A stretch of 64,000 bases of DNA, from positions 1 to 64,000 of the forward strand of contig CALPMT020000016.1 in assembly GCA_943324745.2 (NCBI GenBank), written 5' to 3'. The notes under the pieces are model-generated. The model was not told the origin of the DNA. It saw only the letters and a program-made list of their open reading frames with translations, and searched no databases. This stretch comes from Chitinophaga pinensis. GTDB taxonomy: Bacteria > Bacteroidota > Bacteroidia > Flavobacteriales_D > Crocinitomicaceae. The number at the start of each line of letters is the position of its first letter. Position 1 is the stretch's first letter. Both the position numbers and the translations under genes were made by a program. Positions 15,846 to 24,496 of the stretch are shown here, one piece after another.

Positions 15846-18671
15846 TTATAACTTTCTTGCTACTTCGTTTTCTTCGAATGCTTCAACGATATCACCAATT
15901 TTAATATCATTGAATTTATCGATATTCAAACCACATTCGTAACCATGTTTCACTTCTTTTTGATCGTCTTTAAAACGTTTCAATGAACCAAGTTTACCTG
16001 TGTGAAGAACGATTCCATCACGGATAACACGAATTTTCGCGTTACGTTTGATGATTCCTTGCGTAACGAAACATCCAGCAATTGTACCCACTTTCGTGAT
16101 GTCGAATGTCTCACGTATTTCTGCAGAACCAGTAACGATTTCTTCAATTTCTGGAGATAACATTCCTTCCATTGCCGCTTTGATCTCGTCAATTGCTTTG
16201 TAGATGACAGAGTACAATCGAATATCGATTTGTTCCGCATCTGCTAACTTACGTGCAGCAACTGATGGACGAACTTGGAATCCAAGTATAATCGCATCTG
16301 ACGCAGACGCCAAGTTGATATCCGCTTCGGTAATTCCACCGACACCTTTGTGTACGATTTTAACCGCAATCTCTTCTGTAGAAAGGTTTTGTAAGGAATC
16401 AGAAAGCGCCTCAATCGAACCATCCACGTCACCTTTGATGATCAAGTTAAGCTCTTTGAAGTCTCCGATAGCCAAACGACGACCAATCTCTTCCAAAGTA
16501 ATATGTTTTGTTGTACGTAAACCTTGTTCTCTGTACAATTGCTCTCTTTTTGTAGCAATAGATCTTGCTTCTTTTTCGTCGTCTAATACGTGAAATTTAT
16601 CTCCTGCATTAGGCGCTCCATTAATTCCTAAGATAGATACTGGAGTAGCTGGACCAGCGATTTTAATGTTAGCACCACGTTCGTCATGCATAGCACGCAC
16701 TTTACCGTAGTTACGACCTACTAATACAACATCGCCAATTTTCAATGTACCTGCCTCAACAAGTATATTTGTTACGTATCCTTTTCCTTTATCTAAAGAG
16801 GATTCGATAACCGTACCAACCGCATTTTTATTAGGATTTGCACGTAAAGCTAAGATCTCCGCTTCTAACAATACTTTTTCTAATAATTCTTGGATGTTTA
16901 ATCCTTTCTTAGCAGAAATTTCTTGGCATTGGAATTGACCACCCCACTCTTCTACTAAGATATTCATAGCAGAAAGTTGTTCACGGATACGATCAGGGTT
17001 AGCCCCGTCTTTATCTATTTTATTGATTGCAAATACCATCGGTACACCAGCAGCTTGTGCGTGAGAGATTGCCTCTTTCGTTTGTGGCATCACATCATCA
17101 TCCGCAGCAACTAAGATAATTGCAACGTCTGTTACCTGTGCACCACGTGCACGCATCGCTGTAAAAGCTTCGTGTCCCGGAGTATCTAAGAAAGTCATTT
17201 TTCGACCATCTCCTAATACCACAGAGTAAGCACCAATATGTTGTGTGATACCTCCAGATTCCCCAGAAGTAACATTTGCATTACGAATTCTATCTAATAA
17301 TGAAGTTTTACCATGATCGACGTGACCCATCACCGTGATGATTGGTGGTCGAGATACTAAATCTTCCTCTTTGTCTTCCACAGTAGGAATCGCTTCTTGT
17401 ACTTCTGCACTAACGAATTCCGTTTCAAAACCAAACTCATCCGCAATAATATGAATAGTTTCAGCGTCCAAACGTTGGTTGATCGATGCAAAAATCCCTA
17501 AGGACATACAAGCGGAGATTACCTGAGTAGGACCTACATTCATCATGGAAGCTAATTCAGAAACAGTTACGAACTCTGTAAGTTTTAATACTTTTTCTTG
17601 TAATTCAGCATCTAAAGCTTCTTGTTCACGACGTTGTAAATTATTATCTCTTTTTGCTCTTCTGTTTTTAGAACCTTTGGATTTAGATCCAGTATTCGAT
17701 AAACGAGCAAGTGTATCTTTAATTTCTTTTTGTATATCTCTTTCAGTTGGTGCTACTTTCGGAGCATTAGTCCCAATAGGCCTTGAATTTCCTAAGAATT
17801 TACGCTCTTTTGTTTGTCCAGCTTTCGGATCATTAATTGCAGGTGTACCTGTAGTTCCAGTTTTAGTTGGATCAATTTTCTTGATTCTCTTTCTTTTCTT
17901 ACGAGGTTCATCACCCGGTCTAGAAGGACGGTGATCTGTTTTAGGTTTGTCAACTGGAAGTTCAATTCGTCCAAGAACTGTAGGTCCTGTTAAAATTTTA
18001 CGTTCAACGCGTATTGTTTCAATTTCTTTAGGAGCTTCTGGTTCTGATGGAGTAACAGGGACTTCTAATTTAGGAGCTTCTACAATAACAGGTACGACTT
18101 CAGGTTTAGCCGAAACCTTTGGCGTATTTTCTTGTTTTGTTTTAACTTCTTTTTCTGGTTTTTTCTTTTTATCAGGACGTGTTTTGGAATTGATTTTATC
18201 CAAATCAATTTTTCCTAATACTTGCAATTGCATGTCGCCTTCACCTAAAGTTTTAGCACTTCCATCCATAGAAGGTTCTTTCGAATCAACCTCTAATGGA
18301 CTTTCCTCTTTCACCACCTCCTTCAGAACAGGAGGTGTTACTACAGGAGTTTGAACTTTCACTTTTTCTAAAATACTAGGGTCGAAATCGTCTTCGTCAT
18401 CGTCTTTAGAAGTGTTAGCTTCTGTTTTCGTGTCTGTTAAACTAACAGTTTCTCTTTTTTCACGTTTCACAGCACTCAATTTCGCTTGTTCTTTAAGCGA
18501 TTGATCGTCTGCAAATTGTCGGCGTAATAGGTCATAGTGCTCCCCTTCCAACTTAGAGTTTGGATTTGGATCTATTGATACTCCTTTAGATTGCAAGAAT
18601 TCTGTTAACGTAGATATACCTACATTTAATTCTCCTGCTACCTTGCCTAATCGTTGTGTTTTTCCGGCCAT
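15846..18671 (-). CDS. infB: Translation initiation factor IF-2
   Basis: IF-2 places initiator tRNA on the ribosome in a GTP-dependent way. The 941-residue protein has an N-terminal helical domain ([21 protein letters not shown]), a long charged Pro/Glu/Lys linker (about 70-340), a second IF2-N-like domain ([23 protein letters not shown], about 365-400), then the G domain with G1 GHVDHGKT near residue 446, [13 protein letters not shown] and the C-terminal domains II-IV. Last gene of rimP-nusA-infB, separated from nusA by 92 bases holding a terminator-like hairpin. Confidence 0.97.
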   Translation of the reverse strand: MAGKTQRLGKVAGELNVGISTLTEFLQSKGVSIDPNPNSKLEGEHYDLLRRQFADDQSLKEQAKLSAVKREKRETVSLTDTKTEANTSKDDDEDDFDPSILEKVKVQTPVVTPPVLKEVVKEESPLEVDSKEPSMDGSAKTLGEGDMQLQVLGKIDLDKINSKTRPDKKKKPEKEVKTKQENTPKVSAKPEVVPVIVEAPKLEVPVTPSEPEAPKEIETIRVERKILTGPTVLGRIELPVDKPKTDHRPSRPGDEPRKKRKRIKKIDPTKTGTTGTPAINDPKAGQTKERKFLGNSRPIGTNAPKVAPTERDIQKEIKDTLARLSNTGSKSKGSKNRRAKRDNNLQRREQEALDAELQEKVLKLTEFVTVSELASMMNVGPTQVISACMSLGIFASINQRLDAETIHIIADEFGFETEFVSAEVQEAIPTVEDKEEDLVSRPPIITVMGHVDHGKTSLLDRIRNANVTSGESGGITQHIGAYSVVLGDGRKMTFLDTPGHEAFTAMRARGAQVTDVAIILVAADDDVMPQTKEAISHAQAAGVPMVFAINKIDKDGANPDRIREQLSAMNILVEEWGGQFQCQEISAKKGLNIQELLEKVLLEAEILALRANPNKNAVGTVIESSLDKGKGYVTNILVEAGTLKIGDVVLVGRNYGKVRAMHDERGANIKIAGPATPVSILGINGAPNAGDKFHVLDDEKEARSIATKREQLYREQGLRTTKHITLEEIGRRLAIGDFKELNLIIKGDVDGSIEALSDSLQNLSTEEIAVKIVHKGVGGITEADINLASASDAIILGFQVRPSVAARKLADAEQIDIRLYSVIYKAIDEIKAAMEGMLSPEIEEIVTGSAEIRETFDITKVGTIAGCFVTQGIIKRNAKIRVIRDGIVLHTGKLGSLKRFKDDQKEVKHGYECGLNIDKFNDIKIGDIVEAFEENEVARKL

Positions 18672-18685
18672 ATTTTTTATTTCTT

Positions 18686-18701
18686 CCTGTTTAAAAACAG
18701 G
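18686..18701 (-). other. Small hairpin before the infB start
   Basis: CCTGTTT and AAACAGG form a 7-pair stem with an AA loop, ending 14 bases upstream of the infB ATG. Its 3' arm contains the only purine-rich AGGAAG-like sequence upstream of the gene. It may influence ribosome access; this is inference. Confidence 0.4.
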
Positions 18702-18727
18702 TTAACTTTTTTGTGCGACTTAATGTT

Positions 18728-18758
18728 ATAAAAAATGTGTGCAACTCGTGCACACATT
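18728..18758 (-). terminator. Terminator-like hairpin between nusA and infB
   Basis: AATGTGTGCA at 18734-18743 pairs with TGCACACATT at 18749-18758 (10 pairs, 5-base loop); on the minus strand it is followed by six T (two belonging to the stem). It begins five bases after the nusA stop, inside the operon, so it could set the infB:nusA ratio by partial termination. Confidence 0.6.
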
Positions 18759-18763
18759 AACTA

Positions 18764-19999
18764 TTATTCAAATTCTGCACGAAGTATTTTGTATACTTCT
18801 TGAATTGTTTCTTCTTCTAAATCAGTTCTGTTTACTAAATCTTCTACTCCTATTTCAAGTACAGATTTTGCAGTATCACATCCGATAGCTTTTAATTCAT
18901 CTAAAATCCATCCTTCGATTTCATCTGCGAAATCTTCTAAATCAACATCGTCTACATCTACTTCACCGTCACGGTAAACGTCGATTTCATATCCAGTTAA
19001 TTTAGTAGCTAGTTTAATATTATTTCCACCTCTACCGATCGCCAAAGATACTTGGTCTGGTTTCAATGATACTTTTGCACGTTTTTCTTCTTCAATGATT
19101 TCAACAGCAGTAATTTTAGCTGGAGAAAGTGCACGTTGAATAAATAATTGTGTGTTTGTTGTAAAGTTAATTACATCTATGTTTTCGTTTCGTAACTCAC
19201 GAACAATTCCATGAATACGAGAACCTTTCATCCCAACACATGCTCCAACTGGATCTACACGATCATCGTAACTTTCTACAGCTACTTTTGCTCTTTCTCC
19301 TGGCTCACGTACGATACGTTTGATGGTGATCAACCCGTCAAATACTTCAGGGACTTCCAATTCGAATAAACGCTCAAGGAATTCAGGAGCAGTTCTTGAA
19401 AGGATAATTACTGGGTTTGAGTTACGCATATCTACTTTAGAAACTACAGCGCGAATCGATTCTCCTTTTTTGAAATAATCTGCTGGAATTTGTTCTGATT
19501 TTGGTAAGATTAACTCATTTCCCTCATCATCCAATACCATGATTTCTTTTTTCCAAACTTGGTAAACCTCACCAGTAACGATCTCACCGATACGCTCTTT
19601 GTAGATTTTATAAATATGATCTTTTTCTAATTCTAAGATTCTAGAAATTAAGTTTTGACGTAAAGAAAGGATGTTTCTTCTTCCAAAGTCAGCAAACTTA
19701 AATTCTTCAGACACTTCTTCACCTACTTCGAAGTCAGGCTCAATTTTGATTGCTTCTGAGTATGCGATTTCAGTATTTGAATCTTCAACTTCTCCATCTG
19801 GAACGATTTCTTTGTTCAAGAAAATTTGAACATCCCCTTTTTCGATGTTTACAATGATGTCTATGTGTTCATCTGTGTTAAATTTCTTTTTCAACATTGC
19901 ACGAAACACGTCTTCTAATACGTGCTGCATCGTTTGTTTGTCAATACTTTTTAACTCTTTGAATTCTGAAAACGAATCTACTAATTCTAAGCTGTTCAT
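18764..19999 (-). CDS. nusA: Transcription termination/antitermination factor NusA
   Basis: NusA binds RNA polymerase and modulates pausing and termination. The 411-residue protein has the N-terminal polymerase-binding domain, an S1 domain (about 135-200, GEIVTGEVYQVWKKEIMVL), and two KH domains (VGACVGMKGSRIHGIVREL and VSLAIGRGGNNIKLATKLTG, about 230-345), ending with one helix-hairpin-helix-like segment. It lacks the two C-terminal acidic repeats of E. coli NusA, as is usual outside proteobacteria. It begins 6 bases after rimP; see the leader hairpin upstream of rimP. Confidence 0.97.
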   Translation of the reverse strand: MNSLELVDSFSEFKELKSIDKQTMQHVLEDVFRAMLKKKFNTDEHIDIIVNIEKGDVQIFLNKEIVPDGEVEDSNTEIAYSEAIKIEPDFEVGEEVSEEFKFADFGRRNILSLRQNLISRILELEKDHIYKIYKERIGEIVTGEVYQVWKKEIMVLDDEGNELILPKSEQIPADYFKKGESIRAVVSKVDMRNSNPVIILSRTAPEFLERLFELEVPEVFDGLITIKRIVREPGERAKVAVESYDDRVDPVGACVGMKGSRIHGIVRELRNENIDVINFTTNTQLFIQRALSPAKITAVEIIEEEKRAKVSLKPDQVSLAIGRGGNNIKLATKLTGYEIDVYRDGEVDVDDVDLEDFADEIEGWILDELKAIGCDTAKSVLEIGVEDLVNRTDLEEETIQEVYKILRAEFE

Positions 20000-20005
20000 G
20001 CCTAT

Positions 20006-20482
20006 TTATTTAAATGAAATAACAATTTTTGTTTCCTTTATCGTTGCCAATTGAAGAGATTCTTCTTCTTCAATGGTTACTTTCTTTTTTGTTTCTGGAC
20101 TTTTCTCTGTTCGAATAGTTTTAACTATAATATGTTCAGCTGTAGCTTCCAACAATTCTCCTTCCTTTACTTGCCCTTCTTTCATGGTAACTTCTACAGT
20201 TCTACCAATATTTTTGACAAACTGAGGAAGTACACGCAATGGTTTGTCTAATCCAGCAGATGAAACATGTAATTCAAAATCTTGTTCTTCTCGATCTAAA
20301 TTATGTTCCACATTTCTAGAAACGGAAACACAATCGTCGATAGCTACATACCCTTCCTCTTTATCAATTTCTAAATTAATGACAAATTTTGAGGTAATAG
20401 AAATAGCAACAATAAAAAGACCTCTATCTAGTTCATCGATGCGCTCTTGTGCTAATTTTCGTACTAATTCTTTTGTAATCAT
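20006..20482 (-). CDS. rimP: Ribosome maturation factor RimP
   Basis: RimP helps mature the 30S subunit. At 158 residues it has the two-domain family layout: an N-terminal alpha-beta domain (IDKEEGYVAIDDCVSVSRNVE, FELHVSSAGLDKPLR) and a small C-terminal SH3-like barrel (NIGRTVEVTMKEGQVKEGELLEATAEHIIV). It heads the conserved rimP-nusA-infB operon. Its ATG lies five bases after the eight-T tract of a terminator-like hairpin, which sits between it and a strong promoter. Confidence 0.95.
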   Translation of the reverse strand: MITKELVRKLAQERIDELDRGLFIVAISITSKFVINLEIDKEEGYVAIDDCVSVSRNVEHNLDREEQDFELHVSSAGLDKPLRVLPQFVKNIGRTVEVTMKEGQVKEGELLEATAEHIIVKTIRTEKSPETKKKVTIEEEESLQLATIKETKIVISFK

Positions 20483-20486
20483 CTGT

Positions 20487-20515
20487 TAAAAAAAAGAGGG
20501 GATAATCATCCCCTC
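20487..20515 (-). terminator. Terminator-like hairpin in the rimP leader
   Basis: GAGGGGAT at 20496-20503 pairs with ATCCCCTC at 20508-20515 (8 GC-rich pairs, AATC loop), followed on the minus strand by eight T and then, five bases later, the rimP ATG. It can end transcripts of the upstream endonuclease gene, but it also lies downstream of the rimP promoter, so operon transcripts must pass it. Confidence 0.85.
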
Positions 20516-20541
20516 GCACTTAGTTGTTTATAAATACACAA

Positions 20542-20572
20542 CAAATTTAAGCTTTTTTTAATGAATTCCAAA
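20542..20572 (-). promoter_or_regulatory. Promoter of rimP-nusA-infB (TTTG-N19-TAAATTTG)
   Basis: On the minus strand TTTG (20572-20569) and TAAATTTG (20549-20542) are separated by 19 bases, a perfect match to the Bacteroidetes vegetative promoter. It starts four bases after the endonuclease stop; expected start of transcription is near 20536. Confidence 0.8.
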
Positions 20573-20576
20573 TTTA

Positions 20577-21368
20577 TTAATGATTTTTATCCGATTCCCA
20601 ACAGTGATAACACTTTTCTTTTTCCAACTTATTTTCATCCGCATCGGGCAATAATGGGAAAAAATCAATGCCGGAAACCTTCTCTAAACTATCAATGGAA
20701 ACAACAAATTGACTCAAAGGTAATTCGCTGCGTTCATTTTTCATTAAAAAAGCAATCGCCTTAACAGAAGGTTTAGAATAATCCAACAAGGCTTTGTAAA
20801 AATAACGAGGGATGGAAATTCGATTAGGCCCAATAACTGTTAGTCCTTCTTGTAAAATTGGACCTGTAACAACTTTTATTTGTTTATTATGTTTGGCATA
20901 TTCTCTCACCTCTTCTTCTAATTTTTTCCAAATTCCACGATTGAAACTTTTATCTTGGGGACACATATTCGAAAGGAAAAAAGATTCTTGCATTGCTTGA
21001 ATAGACCATTTCATATCTGCAGCCGGTGCTAAATGCCCTCGATCGTACCCTGATTTTTTGTAGTCATCTAATGTGGCACTATTTCGAGCTATCAATGGAT
21101 CAGGCTTAAACTTATCACTACGACCAATTATACCTTGAGTTTCTTCCAATGTGAGTTCATACGCCACCCATTTAGCCAATTTATAAGTTTCATCATAAGA
21201 CAAGCAATAACCTGTGTGGCAAACTATTAATTCCTGATTGGTATGAGCAGGAATCTCCAATGAATTTGGAATTGCTAGTTTTTGACTTTGAAAACCAACG
21301 AACAAAAAAAATCCGAATAGTAGAAAAATAACTATTCGGAGGTTTAAATATTTCATTTTTATTACCAA
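20577..21368 (-). CDS. DNA/RNA non-specific endonuclease (NUC1-like), membrane-anchored or exported
   Basis: A sugar-non-specific nuclease with the family motif DRGHLAPAADM (catalytic H112 counted from 21368) and the metal-binding region FFLSNMCPQDKSFNRGIW. A hydrophobic N-terminal segment (IVIFLLFGFFLFVGFQ) is an uncleaved anchor or signal peptide, so it acts outside the cytoplasm, probably in nucleic-acid scavenging. The frame's first ATG overlaps the previous stop by 7 bases; the second ATG (21356, MKYLNLRI) gives a more typical signal and may be the true start. It could be an effector, but I see no secretion tag or immunity partner. Confidence 0.88.
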   Translation of the reverse strand: MVIKMKYLNLRIVIFLLFGFFLFVGFQSQKLAIPNSLEIPAHTNQELIVCHTGYCLSYDETYKLAKWVAYELTLEETQGIIGRSDKFKPDPLIARNSATLDDYKKSGYDRGHLAPAADMKWSIQAMQESFFLSNMCPQDKSFNRGIWKKLEEEVREYAKHNKQIKVVTGPILQEGLTVIGPNRISIPRYFYKALLDYSKPSVKAIAFLMKNERSELPLSQFVVSIDSLEKVSGIDFFPLLPDADENKLEKEKCYHCWESDKNH

Positions 21369-22150
21369 TTATAACTTACACCAAATGTCAGTGGATGTAC
21401 GTTTGCCATTAAGGTAGTATTGAAAGTAGGAATCAATGCATAACTTGCAAAAACACCATACATTCTTCCCCAATATTGGCCAAAACCTGCACGAATTGTT
21501 ACATCACATTTAAATGTATTTAAAGCAAAAGTTCCTTTTATAGTACGTTCGAACTCAATGTTTGGATTTTTTTTGTCTGCATAGATTTGTTTAACATTTG
21601 AAGAAAGTTTAACTCCTGCAATCACACCTGCACTAATCCATACATTTTTTTTAGGTGTAAACTCTAATAAAACAGGAATTTGTAAATATGCTAAATTGAG
21701 TTTATTTCGCGTGAAACTAATTGTATCAATATGTACACTACCGAAGATTGCACTGTCTTTTTTACTGTAGGAATCCTGTAAAGTCCAATCTTTAGAAAAA
21801 GCAATTTTCGTTAAATTCAAGCCTAAACCAATTGTAACTCCCAATCTGTCAGGAGTAATGATTAATTTACGATCATAAAAATTAAAATTAAAATTAAATG
21901 ATTTTAACACATCATTGTTCCATTGTTGATCATTTGGGAAAGATGCTTTAAATGAATTATTTAATAAAGTTGTAAGCCCAAAATCAACTCCAGAAAAATG
22001 ACCATTATGCTTTTCCTCTTCTATTTCCAAAAGTGAATCTTCAATTGCTCCATTTGCTTCAGAGTCACTAACTGATTGATTTGTTGAGTTTTGAGAAAAT
22101 ATAAATTGTGAAATAGCGATTGTTAGAAATAAAAAAAATAGTTTTTTCAT
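21362..22150 (-). CDS. PorT-like outer-membrane beta-barrel protein
   Basis: A 262-residue protein with a signal peptide (cleaved near FSQNST), a short acidic segment, then barrel strands such as VDFGLTTLLNN, LGVTIGLGLNLTK, NLAYLQIPVLLEFTP, WISAGVIAGVKL, and a final aromatic strand TFGVSYNW. This matches the outer-membrane beta-barrel domain 2 (PorT family) common in Bacteroidetes. Its stop overlaps the endonuclease start, so the two are co-transcribed. Specific function unknown. Confidence 0.75.
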   Translation of the reverse strand: MKKLFFLFLTIAISQFIFSQNSTNQSVSDSEANGAIEDSLLEIEEEKHNGHFSGVDFGLTTLLNNSFKASFPNDQQWNNDVLKSFNFNFNFYDRKLIITPDRLGVTIGLGLNLTKIAFSKDWTLQDSYSKKDSAIFGSVHIDTISFTRNKLNLAYLQIPVLLEFTPKKNVWISAGVIAGVKLSSNVKQIYADKKNPNIEFERTIKGTFALNTFKCDVTIRAGFGQYWGRMYGVFASYALIPTFNTTLMANVHPLTFGVSYNW

Positions 22151-22223
22151 AATTCATTAATGAATAAATACTTGTATAAAGTTAAGAAATATTTATTTAA
22201 ACGGCTTATTTTTCACTTCTTAT

Positions 22224-22231
22224 TATATTTG
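22224..22231 (+). promoter_or_regulatory. -7 promoter box (TATATTTG) of cysS
   Basis: Exact TAnnTTTG match, 29 bases before the cysS ATG. Confidence 0.5.
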
Positions 22232-22260
22232 TTACTTATAATCTTATGCATTAATAATTT

Positions 22261-23724
22261 ATGACGAACTCTAAATTACATATTTACAATAGCCATTCGG
22301 CCAAAAAGGAATTGTTTGTTCCTATTCACCAAAACTTTGTGGGGTTATATGTTTGTGGACCAACTGTTTACAATTATGTTCACTTAGGAAATTGTAGAAC
22401 ATTTATTTCCTTTGATATGGTTTATCGTTACTTGTTGCATTTAGGGTATAAGGTTCGTTATGTTAGAAATATTACCGATGTTGGTCATTTAGAGAACGAT
22501 GCAGATGAGGGAGAAGATAAAATCGCTAAAAAAGCACGCTTAGAGCAAGTGGAACCAATGGAAATTGTCCAAAAGTACACCTTGGATTTTCACGATGTAT
22601 TGCGTCAATTCAATAATCATGCGCCAAGTATTGAACCAACTGCAACGGGACATATCATCGAACAAATTGAGATGATAAAGACCATCCTTGAAAACGGATA
22701 CGGGTATGAGGTGAATGGTTCGGTTTATTTCGACGTCAACAAATACAATGAGAAATTCCCGTATGGAGAATTATCAGGACGAAAAATTGAGGATTTAATT
22801 GCAGGTACACGTGACTTGGATGGTCAGTATGAAAAACGCAATTCTTTGGATTTTGCATTATGGAAAAATGCTTCTCCAGAACATATCATGAAATGGCCTT
22901 CCCCTTGGGGGATTGGTTTCCCTGGATGGCATTTGGAATGTTCTGCAATGAGTACAAAATATTTAGGTGAGACCTTTGATATACATGGCGGTGGAATGGA
23001 TTTGAAATTCCCACACCACGAATGCGAAATTGCGCAAGGGTGTGCTTCTACCGGAAAATCTCCAGTGAATTACTGGATGCATGGAAACATGTTGACTTTG
23101 AATGGTAAAAAAATGTCGAAGTCGACTGGTAATACATTGTTACCAAACGAATTATTCAATGGTGGTTCCGACTTACTAGAGCGTGGTTACCATCCGATGG
23201 TGGTGCGTTTCTTTACAATGCAAGCACACTACCGCAGTACCTTGGACTTTACCAGTGAAGCATTAAATGCGGCTGAAAAAGGCTATGAAAAATTGATGGA
23301 TGCTATCAAAGAGATGGAAACCCTAAAAACATCAGCTAATTCTTCTGTGGATGTTAACGGTTTAGTTTCTTCTTTTTACCATGCAATGAACGACGACTTC
23401 AATGCACCGATTTTAGTAGCGAATTTATTTGAAACAGTTAAAACAATCAATACCATCAAAGAAGGTAAAGCAACAATTACACAAGCTGATTTGGAACTAC
23501 TAACAAAAGAAGTCAATGCGTTTGTGTTTGATGTACTTGGTTTGGCTCCATTAAATAGCGCAGGTGACGACTCAAAATTAGAAGGTGTGATGGACTTGGT
23601 ATTGAATTTGCGTCAACAAGCACGTGAAAACAAAGATTGGGGAACTTCCGATAAAATTCGCGATGGATTGGCTGCTGCTGGTTTGGTAGTGAAGGACGGG
23701 AAGGATGGAACGACTTGGAAGTGA
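22261..23724 (+). CDS. cysS: Cysteinyl-tRNA synthetase
   Basis: Charges tRNA-Cys with cysteine. The 487-residue enzyme shows the class I motifs HLGN (41-44, HIGH equivalent) and KMSKS (284-288), and the zinc site with C32 in [15 protein letters not shown] and HHECE. The C-terminal helical DALR-like domain is complete. The last 14 bases, including the TGA stop, are repeated exactly once in tandem directly downstream (23725-23738). Confidence 0.97.
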   Translation: MTNSKLHIYNSHSAKKELFVPIHQNFVGLYVCGPTVYNYVHLGNCRTFISFDMVYRYLLHLGYKVRYVRNITDVGHLENDADEGEDKIAKKARLEQVEPMEIVQKYTLDFHDVLRQFNNHAPSIEPTATGHIIEQIEMIKTILENGYGYEVNGSVYFDVNKYNEKFPYGELSGRKIEDLIAGTRDLDGQYEKRNSLDFALWKNASPEHIMKWPSPWGIGFPGWHLECSAMSTKYLGETFDIHGGGMDLKFPHHECEIAQGCASTGKSPVNYWMHGNMLTLNGKKMSKSTGNTLLPNELFNGGSDLLERGYHPMVVRFFTMQAHYRSTLDFTSEALNAAEKGYEKLMDAIKEMETLKTSANSSVDVNGLVSSFYHAMNDDFNAPILVANLFETVKTINTIKEGKATITQADLELLTKEVNAFVFDVLGLAPLNSAGDDSKLEGVMDLVLNLRQQARENKDWGTSDKIRDGLAAAGLVVKDGKDGTTWK

Positions 23725-23738
23725 CGACTTGGAAGTGA
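23711..23738 (+). repeat. Exact 14-base tandem duplication at the cysS stop
   Basis: The unit CGACTTGGAAGTGA occurs twice without a gap; the first copy ends with the cysS stop codon. It is followed by GC-richer sequence leading into palindromic repeats. Confidence 0.9.
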
Positions 23739-23771
23739 CGAGCGAAGGCGTGATGATGATGCGAAACGCTA

Positions 23772-23819
23772 CTTCCCCCTTTGAAGGGGGTCCCGAAAGC
23801 TTTCGTGAGAGGGGGATGA
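23772..23819 (+). repeat. Palindromic repeat, copy A
   Basis: CTTCCCCCTTTGAAGGGGG, then a GAAAGCTTTC palindrome, then GAGAGGGGGATGA. Two hairpins can form. Its outer ends match copy C (24412-24444) in inverted orientation. It may also end cysS transcription. Confidence 0.75.
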
Positions 23820-23879
23820 CAATTTTGAAAAGTAACAGAGAATAAATGAAAAGTAAACTAAATCGTAGCGAAACACTTG

Positions 23880-23913
23880 CTTCCCCCTTCGGAGGGGGAT
23901 CGAGGGGGAGGAT
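23880..23913 (+). repeat. Palindromic repeat, copy B
   Basis: CTTCCCCCTTCGGAGGGGG followed by ATCGAGGGGGAGGAT, a shortened relative of copy A in the same orientation. It ends four bases before the ATG of the next gene and supplies its only purine-rich upstream sequence (GGGGGAGG). Confidence 0.7.
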
Positions 23914-23917
23914 TTTG

Positions 23918-24409
23918 ATGATAAAAATAAAGTTTACATTACTATTAATATTTGCAATCTCTTTTAATTCAAATGCTTGTGAATGTATTTGTACTGGTGA
24001 TTGCAGTTTTAAAGTCGTTTCACAAAAATCAGATTTTGTAGCCTTAGTCAAAATAATATCCTACGATGACTATTTCGAAATGGATGAAAATTTAAAGAGT
24101 CCTGGTTCAATGATTGTAGAAATCATTGAAGTTTACAAGGGAATTGAACAAAGAAAACAAATAAAGATTTGGGGTGACGATGGGAATAAATGTCGGCCTT
24201 ATTGTTCTACCTTTAAGTTGAATGAATATTATCTTATTTCTCCATCCATATTATCAAATAAAGAAAATAACAAGGAGTTTGAATTTTTTAGTTGTTCTAC
24301 TGATTATTTAAAAGTTGACATGACAAGCAAAATGATAACAGGAAATTATACAGATAAAATCAATAATTATAGTCTTTTAGATTTTGAAAATGATATTAAA
24401 AATAAATAA
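23918..24409 (+). CDS. Small secreted Cys-rich protein, possibly TIMP/netrin-like
   Basis: The frame is open from 23846, but those codons only translate repeat B; the ATG at 23918 gives a proper signal peptide (MIKIKFTLLLIFAISF, cleavage near NSNA) and is chosen. The mature protein would begin CECICTGDC. Later features are VEIIEVYKGIEQ, KIWGDDGNKCRPYC, FKLNEYYLIS and FFSCSTDYL. This order (N-terminal CxC, VYKG, GxxCRxxF, YLI, CST) resembles bacterial TIMP/NTR-like secreted proteins; that is my inference from pattern. It is flanked by inverted copies of a palindromic repeat, which suggests it may have been mobile as a cassette. Confidence 0.65.
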   Translation: MIKIKFTLLLIFAISFNSNACECICTGDCSFKVVSQKSDFVALVKIISYDDYFEMDENLKSPGSMIVEIIEVYKGIEQRKQIKIWGDDGNKCRPYCSTFKLNEYYLISPSILSNKENNKEFEFFSCSTDYLKVDMTSKMITGNYTDKINNYSLLDFENDIKNK

Positions 24410-24411
24410 AG

Positions 24412-24444
24412 TCATCCCCCTCTGTCCCACTTCAAAGGGGGAAG
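24412..24444 (-). repeat. Palindromic repeat, copy C (inverted)
   Basis: Read on the minus strand: CTTCCCCCTTTGAAG, TGGGACAG, AGGGGGATGA, i.e. copy A without its central palindrome. It starts two bases after the stop of the small secreted protein. Confidence 0.75.
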
Positions 24445-24457
24445 CATATGGTTCAAT

Positions 24458-24490
24458 CAATTCATAACTTATAAACTATAATTCATAACT
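24458..24490. repeat. AT-rich CATAA/TTATAA repeat before polA
   Basis: Similar to 784-820: CAATTCATAA followed by TTATAA/ATTCATAA units. No consensus promoter is visible here, although polA starts at 24497. Confidence 0.4.
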
Positions 24491-24496
24491 CAACAA

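Noticed and set aside
16204-16593. Long open frames antisense to infB (also at 17545-17934 and 17947-18354)
   Set aside because: They are shadows of infB codon usage with no start signals or recognisable protein features.
20577-22150. Endonuclease plus beta-barrel as a defence or competition module
   Set aside because: The nuclease is a common exported scavenging type and the barrel is a generic PorT-like protein; there is no immunity protein, effector tag or defence gene nearby.
23846-23917. N-terminal extension of the small secreted protein
   Set aside because: Those codons translate a palindromic repeat and would place a polar stretch before the signal peptide; ATG 23918 is better.
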